DNA of 60,000 bases from Lingula anatina (lineage: Eukaryota; Brachiopoda; Lingulata; Lingulida; Lingulidae). The stretch is from NCBI RefSeq assembly GCF_001039355.2, contig NW_019775192.1, positions 303,230 through 363,229 on the forward strand. Reading direction: 5' to 3'. This document shows positions 50,401-60,000 of this stretch, piece after piece (the first letter of the stretch is position 1; every line of letters begins with the position of its first letter). Below the pieces are notes generated by a model, which had not been told where the DNA came from, ran no database searches, and was given only the letters and a program-made list of their open reading frames with translations. Made by a program: the position numbers and the translations under genes.

Positions 50401-53400
50401 CACACTGAAAGTCAATAATAAAAAAATTCTTAATTAAAAGAACTGAATTTCTTTTTTAATATTGTCAATCTCTACTTTTCAATTCTTGCATACCATAGCT
50501 ATTGTTAAGATCAGAGAAACTTTAACAATCATCCAAAATTCCTCCCTTTGTCATGAGCTACAGGGAGATAAAATTACAATCTTTTCATTTTACAAAATGG
50601 GGGTCTCAGTGTTCAAAACCCAAACTACCCTATTAACTCAAATCGCTTTGTTTGGAACTAAGGGTTTTCAACCCATTCCCACTCAACTTCGGTATTTCCC
50701 ATAGAAAAAACAGAATCTCCCATGAGTACTTCATGAGAAAGTTCCTCATCGGATGAGAAACAAACTACATGAGCTATCGAAAGCATCAATGTAATTCAGG
50801 TTGATGTAGATAATTAACAGTGACACACTTCCATTCTATTTTTTTTTCTTGTGGTGTAGGCCAAGAATAAAAGCTGTCACTGCTAATAACAAGGGCATAA
50901 TATGTGGGAGATAATCTCCATAACAGTAACCTATAGCATCTGATTGCTTGGGGGTTGAAAAGACCATCATAAGCAATTACCTAGTCCATAATGACACAAA
51001 AACCTCAGGGCTGAGCATGTGTATGGCAAGACAAAACAAATAGGGCCCGAGCCTTCATTTTCTTGCCCATGTCTGTGACAATAATTTCCAGTTGAAAATC
51101 GTGGGAAAAGCGTGCCCTTGCCATCCACTTAAACGTGCTCATTATATTGCTATTCACGCTGGGACATGAACTAAGAGGAATGGTCACTGCAACTGAGTAC
51201 CACATTAATTAAGTTCTAATATATAAAGAAGGCCTTTCTTAGCAATGGGAAAATGGATAAATTGTGAGTGAACTGGCATTCCAACTGTCTCATTTAAGAA
51301 GGGCAATTTGAGGGGATTAATATGATTGGATTTCTTGTAATAAAGATAGCAAATTTCTACATTCTTTTCACTAGACCTCTGTAGGCTAACTGGGAAGAGT
51401 CAATAACATTCTTTCTTGATTACAAAACAGCACATGAAATAATAAAGAAAAAAATAACCTAGAAAAAGTCAATGAAAATACTTTATATTTACAAAAGCAG
51501 CACTCTAATTCCAATGAAATGATCAGAAAAGAGCCCATAATTGTTGAAGAGACAGTGCCCTAAATTACAGTGAACTAACCAGGAAAAGTCAATAACATCA
51601 ATCTATTTTCCTCCAATTATCAGGTCAAAATAACAGACAGACCATCTGAATAATTGAATTCTACTTCATTTTCAAGCCAGACTGGAAATTGATGATATTG
51701 CTAAATGAATCCCCCCAGAGGACTTTTGTTTAACATTTCCAATAACCAAGGGTAATTCAAATCCACGGCTGATTAAATTAAACTGAGGTTGACCTCAGTA
51801 AAATCTTAGAGCCCCAGACATGCAAATGAGAGCAGTATTGTCTTAATGTCAAATGGAGGGCAGGAGGGAGATGTCGCATACAACTGTTTGCACCCTTATC
51901 AAGCATGCCAACTGCTCCTAATTTCATGGAATTACACTGTACCAGGTTCAGTTCAAATATGATGTGACTAGACCAATCTGTAGGCAAAAAGCCATTCTAA
52001 TAAGTTATTTAAATAGGGCCATCATGCGATGGAGGCCTGCACAGGCATGTCTTTGTATTGTTAGTGGGTCTGTTCCAGCCATTGTTGTCCCAATATGTTG
52101 TTACTATGGCTAGGCTACACTTATCAGGGAATAAGGGATTGCAGCATAAATCACAGACCAAATTTCATTAAAACCAAAAGTTAATTTAAAACATTAAAAA
52201 AATTAAGACATAAGGTGTTATTTTACTAGATCTTAGGTGAAGTAGTGATCTAATTTAGCCAATGAATTTGCTCAGGCTTTATAAATAACAGCCATAAGTT
52301 AGCAAAATATCCCCACAGCTTATTGCAATGCGTCTCATGTAGCTCCAAGTATATTTATGTTTTTCCAAGCACCCCTAAGTGTTGTATGGCTGTGGTATGC
52401 CAAGCCTCCCTATGTTGACTAAAATACAAATACTTCCCATAAAGAGCAATAAAAGCCACAAAAAAGGCAGTGGATTACTCACTTAATTTCCGGTTCAGGT
52501 CAGGATCTTCTTTATCTGTGAAAAAGTAGGTCTGTAAAATAAATAATAGCATATTTTTATCAAAAAATGTACCCTAAGTGGTTTTTATTTACTTTTCTCT
52601 ATTGTGTACCCTGCAAGTTGGGTGCATAAAACCAACAGAAGCAAATGAAAAGCTTTTGTGCTGGACAGTTAGACAGCTGCTCACTTGCATACTATGGATA
52701 TAGCACTGTGTTATTCTTATTTCTGTCGCATTTGGTCTATGATCCCTTTTCAACATTAACAACTACTGGTGAAGCAATATAAACCAATCTCAGTCAGGCC
52801 AATCATTGTATGTTACCTGACCAAGCAATTAATCAGGGATTTAAGGTAGCATACAGTATATTTCTCTGACAGGTGAACTCACAAAAGTCACCCTGCAAAG
52901 TATCAGCACAATTATTGGAAAGTTTATTTGGTGACAGGTTTCCCATAATTTTGAAGAAAATATCTGTACAAGCTGTCCAAATAACATACAACTGGTTCAA
53001 ACAAGCTGCAGCAAATACCTGCAAACTTCTCAATATGCTGCACATAGTTTTCTCATATAACACTGATCAACTGTACAAACAAGTTGAGGTATTTGCACCC
53101 AAATATTTCTCAGTGAAACTTTGATACCAGCTATTTATCTTGTCGCTGTTTGTTTTAAGATAAAACTAAAACTGGATCATTTTCTCAAAATCACTTCTCA
53201 TTTAAAGTGGGGAAAGGGGGAAGAAGTCTTTACAGGAGGGTCTGAACTTCTGTCTGTAAAAACATCTTTGTACCAGCTACAGTTTTACTTCTCAGGCATT
53301 ACTGAAAAAAAAATTAAAACAGATGTGTAAACCAACTCTTGCACCAAAACCTGAAGCTCATACTGCCTGATATTTCTGATTATCCAGCTGGAACTGGTTA

Positions 53401-55364
53401 AGATTTTTTCTTTAGATAAGTTTATCAACAGTACTCCCTCATATCAAATAGAGGCTGTGGATTTATTAGACATGAATCAGATTGTTGATCTGGAAGTTGC
53501 AAAGGTTGCACTTCATGTAAAAAACTTTAAAATCCTACTTTAACATCAAAAGTATCATACAAAATGCCTGATGATTACAGTTTGAGTCAAAACTAGTCTT
53601 TCATTCCCCTTTGCCAACATCTAAGAGCTAAAACTGTTATATTTAAACAAGCATGAAGCTACAAGCCTCTCTTCCTTTCAAGAGGGGACTTGAGAAATGT
53701 TTTTGATGCTTTTGATCAGTCCAATGTGGATAAATGGTCACACTTGTACCATCCAAAGTGTTTTCTCTTATCAGATTAGTCATAATTCCGGCGGGTCATA
53801 TTTTTCAAAACGTTTTCAGATTTTTCAGTATTGGGTACTTCCTTAAATCTTTCTTCACCATAAACTACTCAACAGGAGCATATTCGTGTGAAATCCATAC
53901 ATGCCAAAGTTATGCCATCTTAAATCGCCTTTCAGTTACACATCAGTTGTGTAACAAAGACAGGTGCAGCTTGGCTCTTTAAGTACTTATCAGCCACAGT
54001 TTTCCTCACTTCATCTTAAGATCATTTCAAGGTGGGTGTTTCCCAAGAAACTACATATTGTAGCATGCCCACTCTAACTATACCTGATGCCAATACTTTT
54101 TTCCCTTAGTAGCACTGTTGGTGACTTAGCTTGATGAGCCAATGAAAACAAAATGTAACTATTTCAGTGGTTGTTTGGAAAGGAATACCATGTTTTTAAA
54201 CCTATTTTCTTATCTTTTTTTTTTTTTTTTGTGGTTATGTAGAAAACCAAAAATTAGATACTGCTGCTCTTAACTAGCTTTCAAGCCAAATAGAAAGGCT
54301 TACCCACAAATATAACTATATCTAATTATTAGCTATATCTCAACCCACTACATCTATATATCCTTATGATTTTTTTCAAGTGTGAAAGTGTGTCCATTTT
54401 GTTTTTATTCATGCTGGTCATAACTTAGGGCACTTGCACAAACGTATTTCTTCAATAACATTGATTACACATAACTTAAAACATAGTATTATGCATAAGG
54501 AAAGTTACACATTAATTATTTATAAAGGAGCATGACACATCCATGAAATTGTTTACATTATAGCATCTAGTGTTGTAAATCTTGACAGAATCTGATATTT
54601 GCAAAGCTCAGATTCCTCTAAATACAAACAGAAATCAATTTTAATAGCAACTGCAAAACAAACAAAGATATCAAATAACAAAAGATTAGATCTATAAAGC
54701 AAGTTACTGATATTAATTAACACCCGTTACAGTCAGGTAATGAGAATGAAACAAAAAATTTACTTACTTGATCCTTAACAAACATAACCCAAGTGTTGAG
54801 CAAAAGAGACAATCTACTGGAATGAAATGCTCCAGTCGTTTTAACACTGAAGAAAACATCAGTCAAATCAGTTTTTCTAAATACAGAATTCATGCTGAGT
54901 GTCGTTGCTCTCGACTTATAAACTCTTTTGGAGAACTTCGACAAATTGGTTTTTCTGTGATGCGTTTCTTCTTGAAGTTGCGGGCTGCGGTTATCGACAG
55001 GAATGTATTGTAAGTTTTTCCTGTGTGGTAGTGCGATTTTTTCAACTTCACGTTTCACCCTTAAATCGTTAACTCTTTGATCAATATCTGATGTTCTGAC
55101 CGTCTTAGGAGACTGCACTGGCTCCTGTCGAAAGTTGGCCAACTTTTTGTCGCCATGTTGTTCCCCTAAACTTTGGGGCTTGTACTTTTCTTCTAAAAAA
55201 GCATCATTTCTCCAATAAATAAGATGCAGAGAAAAAACAACTAATGTCAGCATGGCCAGCTGAGCCGACCGTTTCAAACTACACCTCATGATGGAAATCC
55301 AGCTTCTTTTTCCCACGCATTTGAGCGAGCTTCTCCACAGACCCGCATTCTCTGCCCGCAACAA
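38462..55364 (-). CDS. fng: Fringe, Notch O-fucose beta-1,3-N-acetylglucosaminyltransferase
   Basis: Unique exons in transcript order: 55364-54768, 52531-52483, 48216-48174, 45952-45893. Exons 5-9 then occur twice: 44608-44461, 44036-43951, 43591-43521, 43018-42924, 42581-42499 and again 41122-40975, 40550-40465, 40162-40092, 39589-39495, 39158-39076. The final exon is 38543-38462. With one copy of exons 5-9 the protein has 437 residues, or 411 if the second Met (55286) is used. It is a type II Golgi protein: basic N-terminus, membrane anchor (AQLAMLTLVVFSLHLIYW), a basic stem, then the catalytic domain DVFFSVKTTGAFHSSRLSLL, TYFFTDKEDP, the CCKMAVEYD motif, WFCHVDDDTYVN with the metal-binding DDD at residues 256-258, FWFATGGAGFCISRGLA, IRLPDDCTVGYI and FHSHLEGLQ. 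Fringe extends O-fucose on Notch EGF repeats and biases Delta versus Serrate/Jagged signalling. The exon duplication is probably an assembly artefact (see findings). Confidence 0.93.
38771..42192. repeat. Duplication copy A, fringe exons 5-9
   Basis: This 3422-bp block aligns end to end with 42194-45648, including all exons, splice sites, introns and a 138-bp intronic tandem repeat. Coding differences are confined to exon 6: one Met/Leu change and two silent changes. Introns carry scattered substitutions and small indels. It ends exactly at the N at 42193. Confidence 0.92.
39648..39923. repeat. 138-bp tandem repeat in a fringe intron
   Basis: GCACTACCATTGTGTTAGA at 39648 recurs as GCACTGCCATTGTGTTAGG at 39786, and the following CTACACCAG and GGGAACGCAATTTCATTA segments repeat too. 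The same two-unit repeat occurs in copy B starting at 43077 and 43215, so it predates the split of the two copies. Confidence 0.7.
42193..42193. other. Single ambiguous base at a duplication junction
   Basis: One N separates copy A and copy B of the fringe exon 5-9 block. A lone N placed exactly at the switch point points to a scaffold join rather than a base-calling ambiguity. Confidence 0.85.
42194..45648. repeat. Duplication copy B, fringe exons 5-9
   Basis: This 3455-bp block matches 38771-42192 and is continuous with the unique exon 4 at 45893-45952. It is longer mainly because of a 57-bp insertion at 43800-43856. After 45648 the two copies have no counterpart, because copy A stops at the N. 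Confidence 0.92.
43800..43856 (-). mobile_element. Short retroelement tail insertion with 13-bp target duplication
   Basis: Copy B has 57 bp absent from copy A. AGAAAGCTAATAT occurs at 43787-43799 and again at 43844-43856, and copy A has it once. The 44 bp between them hold a short hairpin (GTCCCGCGTGGGAC at 43820-43833) and, read on the minus strand, end in (GAT)n repeats. A hairpin followed by a short microsatellite tail, heavy 5' truncation and a target duplication of this size fit a LINE or SINE 3' end. The family is not identified. Confidence 0.7.
46947..47035. mobile_element. Perfect hairpin mini-element in a fringe intron
   Basis: Two 38-bp arms (46947-46984 and 46998-47035) are exact reverse complements around a 13-base loop. 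The element begins TCCCGCCGCG and ends CGCGGCGGGA and is flanked by TA on both sides (46945-46946 and 47036-47037). It is GC-rich in an AT-rich intron. TA duplications suggest a Tc1/mariner-mobilised MITE. The perfect arms imply a young insertion or ongoing correction. Confidence 0.7.
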
Positions 55365-56480
55365 CCTGTAGTAAGTTGCACGCTTGTGTTGGATTACACT
55401 GGGAAACTAGGTCGGAGGGCAAAGGTAAGAGGTCATGCAGTAAGTCACGTGTTTCACTGTTACAACCCGCCGCAGTGTGCTCATCATTCCAGCTGCGAGC
55501 TTTGATGACACTCGTGTAATTTTTTTAAACCCTAAACCCAGGGGATGGAAGGATCAATGTTTCTTAAATCTTAATTTTTAATGTAAATTAAATGGACTGT
55601 TCAAATTTCTTTTTATATAATTATCGCCCTCGCCCACTCGAGTTTTACGCGTCGTGAAATAATGAAATAAATAGACTCAAGTCTATTTGTTCGAGTAAAT
55701 TTAACGTAACGCCTTCGCATATATGATGTGGTTTTTAGAGTACTGTATCTAGATGGACTGGGAAAAGTATTTTACTTATAATAAAAATATACTTATCGCT
55801 ATGAAAGAGCAAAAAATTTGTGGACGAAGGCAAGTACACAAATTGTGTGAAGACAAACTGAGGTCTTAAAACTGAAGCAAAATAACTGAAAATAAATTAT
55901 AAACAAAATGAAGTTGGTAAATCTTTTTCATTTAAATTTATTTTCAAACCATTATGAACTGACAAGTAATTACCTCCTTTGATAAAACAGAAATACATGA
56001 GCAAATGTATTAAAACATTTTACTGCACAGCAAAAAGCATTCTCGTGCAGTAATGTCTGACTTAACAGTTCAAACTCCTTAATTTTCAATTTTAATAGGT
56101 AATATTATATACGTATATAATATGTAACCCATGCAGTAACAAATGACAGGCTGGAAAGATAATATATAATATCTAGATTTTTTTTTTTTTTGAGATTTCA
56201 TGAAAATTTTACTTCAATGCCTGCCAGATTTAATATTGTAATTTCTTTCACACTTACTCCACAGTTTCAAACAACATACATGTAATATCTACATAACAAT
56301 CATAGTAGACAATAGTAGATGATTATGTTAACAAAATGGACTTATTCTTTCAGGAAACCCTGTCAGGATCAAGGTATTCATATCACAAGAGCACAATATG
56401 TTTAATATTTATTAATAAGAATGAACTTTAATCTGTGTATCCTTTTTATTTTCATGTAATAGTCTTCATTTTTTTTCTTT
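55365..56480. other. Intergenic DNA between fringe and TARBP1
   Basis: Contains the presumed fringe promoter and leader (including an E-box CACGTG near 55446) and the TARBP1 3' end. A minus-strand acceptor-like sequence just above 55364 leaves open a further upstream fringe exon. AATAAA on the minus strand at 56450-56445, about 31 bases after the TARBP1 stop, is its likely poly(A) signal. No other gene is seen. Confidence 0.45.
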
Positions 56481-59400
56481 TTAAGTTACAGTCTTCATAA
56501 GCTGTTGGCGTCTGTACTCCCATATCAGCAATGCCCCACTGACATGGACATTGAGACTTCTGATAACTCCCTGCTGTGGAATCTCCACACATACATCTAA
56601 CATCTGTATGAGATCTACTGGAATGCCTCTTCTTTCATTGCTGTAATTAATAAATAGATATGTCTAAAATTTTAATCATTTAAATAAATTAATGTGCCAA
56701 TCATCCAGTTTTACGTACATTACACACAAGTGTTTCCTTTGCCTTTTTCTCAATGTTAAATGCATTCATCAGCAAACTAATTTATTTGTAACTCTCAAGT
56801 TATTTTTTCAACTGTCTGTCTGTTTTATTTAAATCAAGAGGAAAGTTAATGTAGGCATCGACAAAGACAAGTGGCATAAAACAACCTATATACATTTCAA
56901 TAGTATTATTGTCCTTTTTAAGTTAGTAAAAAAAGAATTATTTTTTGTTGACAAAACTGGGTTTCACTAAGGATGAGTCAAAATGACCAGCTCAAACACA
57001 TAATTACTTTGGATAAGAGTTACAATACAACCATCAAAATACACCACTTACCCAAGGAGTAGGAGTGTTTTTGTAGGAAATTCATATTCTGTCAGACTGA
57101 CACTGTTTGCCGTTTGCTCAACACCAACCAATGTGTATCCCTCACTCTGCATCTCCATCAAGTATGTTTGTAATTTATGAGGTGGAACCTGGAGTAAAAG
57201 ACATTGAGATACGATGTCTAGAATTTTTTTAAAATAACAAAAAGTAGAGAAAAAGACATCAGTAAAGAAAGAATTTGAAATACAACTTTTAGACAATAAA
57301 ATTTTAAATAAGAAAGTACTTGTAAAATTTTTTAAATTTTTGCAAAAGTTTTCATCTGTAAATCTTTGCTGCAATTGCACAAAATACCAATGCAAATGAG
57401 TGTAATTTATACCTCTTTTATAGGTATCCATTTCTCAGCAGAGACACACAAACTCTGGAAATTTTTGTCTTCGACATACTTAATGTTACCAATAACATAT
57501 TCAGACACCCTGAAAATTTCACTAGTTCTGCATAAACCTGAAAACAGACAAAACCAAAAAATTAAAACCTCTTTTACAATTTATGTAAAATACACATTTT
57601 TTGCCTTAAACTATGCTAATAATGCTTACCATAAAATATGAAATACAATGAATTACAAATCATCAAGTGTAAACTGCAAGTGCATTCACTATTTATTTTT
57701 CAGGGCTGTAAAATGTCATCGCAAAACAGAATTTTACACAGTTTTGCAGATCAATTTTACTGATGATAATGTACAAACACTTAAGGCATTGTAAAGTGAA
57801 TTTATCACATTCTGCAAAAATATGCAAACTGATACTTTCACAGATAAGTGACCATGCAATGTCCGGACATACCTCCTAGATTGGGTGGCCTGTCTATGAG
57901 TGAGGTGACCAAGATAAGCTGTCCAGGGCTGTGCAGTGTCCTCCCTATATCTTCCTCCATCTCCTCACTGGGTAACATTTCCTTCCATGGAATCACTTTC
58001 TTTTGTACATCCCCTTCACTGATCTCCTCGGATTCTTCTCCCTCTGGAATTAATTAAGCCAAATACTGAATGTTAAATTATAATTATTTTAATAGTGTCT
58101 AGGAATACACTTTACCATTGTTAACAGTTCCAGCTGTCTCCTCGCTAGTCACTCAGCACTTAGGGGTTGAGTCAGGGTTAATGTATCTTGACTTGCAGTG
58201 AAAGATATTATTTGTATGCTAACTTTCCATGCCTCATACGACAGCTGGGCTGTATCCTCCCCTGGGAGGTGAGAATATCCACAGCCAGTCTAAATCAGGG
58301 CTAAGGAATATGTCAGGCATATTATCATCTATTGTAAACCACAGTGAGATAGTGAAGTATATAAGAACCTGACTTAACTCTTTTTTTTTACTTTAAATGT
58401 TTACTGTTTATACTTCATGAAAACATATTTAGCTTTGCCATGTCAATTTTTTTCATGAAAAGTAAAATAAGCAAAGCACTGTTTATCTTTTTTTAATGTC
58501 CAACCCACAATGGTCATCTCTTTATATTGCTGCCCAGTAAACAATGAAGTGTCTGCTAAAGTATTTGTAGAACAGATAAATTATCCCCCTTTGCAATTGT
58601 AATAAAAATATCAAATGATTTACCTCTTCTTTTAATTCTCCACGTGCCTGGTTGACAGTTTTTCAAGTCACCTCGCAAGTTATGTACAGGAAGGACACCT
58701 TCCCCAACCCAACTCAAACTTTTGTTTAAGAAATCCTTGGGCAATATCCATTCTTCTGCTATGATACCACTTAACATTGGTATAGTGTGGTAGATTGTCT
58801 GCAACAAACACATAATCACCAAGAGAATATGTTATTTACACCTAGGAATGGTAAAACTGGTTATACAGACGTCTGTTATAATAACAAGACCTCACAGTTA
58901 TTCGAACACATTTTCATAACATATTGGAAAGTGAACACAATCATGGCATGATAAATTTAAAAAAATTAATGCAGAAAAAAATCAATTTTATAAAGAAAGG
59001 GGTTTTGTGCCTATCTAACTGATAAATTAAAACAAAATGCATAAAAGAGGGATTATCTGAAAGTTTTATAGCATTCATACATTCAAACATGTAGCAAGGC
59101 AATCACAAAGCTACATACACATGCATTTTTGCACAAACCTCCAAACTGTAGTCCTGTATAGGATGAAACTTGTGAAGAAACCAAAAATCTTCCAGCAGTT
59201 TGTGTGTATTTTTACTTGCTCCACTGCAATGAAAATAACCCAATCCATATAAAATACTGTAGGCAAATGAGGCATATTATAAACACAAGACAAAGTTTTC
59301 TTAAAAAATCCTAAATAAGGGACTGAGCTTCCATTTTTGTATAACCAAATGACAATTTCAAATACAATATTTATCCTTAAGCTCTCTACATTGATTTATT

Positions 59401-59601
59401 AACAAAAAATTACCTGCTTTTCAAGCTAAACTCCACACATTTCTCCAGCCATGAGTATTTTTCAAGCATTTCAACAAATTGCTGTTCCTTACAGGTTCTC
59501 CATGTCTTGTTGACTGCTGCATGAGCATGGATACGGATATTGAAGTGGTGAGCCATGCACCACGGAACAAAGTTAGGGATAGCTTCAGCAAAATATGCCA
59601 C
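56481..59601 (-). CDS. TARBP1: TARBP1, tRNA guanosine-18 2'-O-methyltransferase, C-terminal part
   Basis: Seven coding exons in transcript order: 59601-59414, 59223-59139, 58798-58624, 58043-57873, 57537-57413, 57188-57052 and 56640-56481. All phases join, giving 346 residues plus stop; the large N-terminal part lies beyond the window. The last 160 residues form a SpoU (SPOUT) methyltransferase domain: [20 protein letters not shown] (motif 1 with its Asn and Arg), LLLLGNERRGIP (motif 2) and [20 protein letters not shown] (motif 3, cofactor knot). The protein ends [16 protein letters not shown], close to the vertebrate ending. TARBP1 methylates ribose of G18 in certain cytoplasmic tRNAs, using S-adenosylmethionine. 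The upstream exons ([10 protein letters not shown] and onward) are helical-repeat regulatory sequence. The exon nearest the window edge is followed at 59758 by an assembly jump, so the upstream gene structure beyond 60 kb may contain repeated exons. Confidence 0.93.
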
Positions 59602-59757
59602 CTAAAAAGTATCAGTTCTGTTTCTCACTTTTCCCCAGCAATATAAGAATACATAACTACAAGTAGCATCCACAAAAATAACATGTAGGAAAACAGTACA
59701 TTTTGAATTTTAAAGAACATGGTCCTATTGAAATGAGTGTGTTGTAATTTCAATGTA

Positions 59758-60000
59758 NTCAATCATCCAGTTTTACGTACATTACACACAAGTGTTTCCT
59801 TTGCCTTTTTCTCAATGTTAAATGCATTCATCAGCAAACTAATTTATTTGTAACTCTCAAGTTATTTTTTCAACTGTCTGTCTGTTTTATTTAAATCAAG
59901 AGAAAAGTTAATGCAGGCATCGACAAAGACAAGTGGCATAAAACAACCTATATACATTTCAATAGTATTCTTGTCCTTTTTAAGTGAATAAAAAGGAATG
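59758..60000. repeat. N junction followed by repeated TARBP1 intron sequence
   Basis: After the N at 59758, sequence from 59761 matches sequence from 56699 onward almost base for base (AATCATCCAGTTTTACGTAC and on), with a few substitutions, to the window edge (about 56940). The original lies in the last TARBP1 intron, between exons 57052-57188 and 56481-56640, some 3 kb back. Confidence 0.92.

Overview
This is a window of AT-rich, intron-rich animal nuclear DNA. Gene content (KCTD5/insomniac, ATP synthase subunit d, TMF1, fringe, TARBP1), a 689-residue secreted orphan protein, many small non-autonomous transposons and signs of high heterozygosity suggest a marine lophotrochozoan. A bivalve mollusc is my best guess, but no sequence here proves the phylum. 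I see no prokaryotic, viral or CRISPR sequence.

Layout: a complete two-exon gene for a basic coiled-coil protein (22-1113, +); a gene for a secreted protein of unknown function with one coding exon (2168-4237, -); a KCTD5/insomniac gene in six coding exons (7889-14549, -), head-to-head across 251 bp with ATP5PD, mitochondrial ATP synthase subunit d, in five coding exons (14801-20063, +); TMF1, a Golgi golgin, in 24 coding exons (20861-34033, -), convergent with ATP5PD; a TMF1 leader exon and promoter near 35.7 kb; an intron-containing tRNA-Ile(UAU) (35953-36062, +); a Notch-glycosylating fringe gene (38462-55364, -); and the last seven coding exons of TARBP1, a tRNA 2'-O-ribose methyltransferase (56481-59601, -). 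All exon joins were checked for reading phase and GT/AG borders, and every gene model closes in frame.

The most important structural observation concerns the two N bases. Each lies at the junction of a near-identical duplication. The N at 42193 separates two copies of about 3.4 kb carrying fringe coding exons 5-9 (38771-42192 and 42194-45648). After the N at 59758 the sequence jumps back and repeats TARBP1 intron sequence from 56699 onward. The simplest reading is that two haplotypes were concatenated during scaffolding, so fringe is probably a single normal gene and one copy of exons 5-9 is an artefact. One copy also carries a 57-bp insertion with a perfect 13-bp target-site duplication, a probable polymorphic retroelement tail.

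Other notable items are a perfect 38-bp-arm hairpin mini-transposon in a fringe intron, a PIF/Harbinger-like MITE with TTA duplications, a degenerate palindrome of about 465 bp in ATP5PD intron 1, a hairpin inside the tRNA intron, a 1.9-kb acidic TMF1 exon and a 39-nt symmetric TMF1 exon that looks like a cassette. The genes do not form one pathway; they are an ordinary syntenic mix of trafficking, ubiquitin-adaptor, mitochondrial, Notch-modifying and tRNA-modifying functions.
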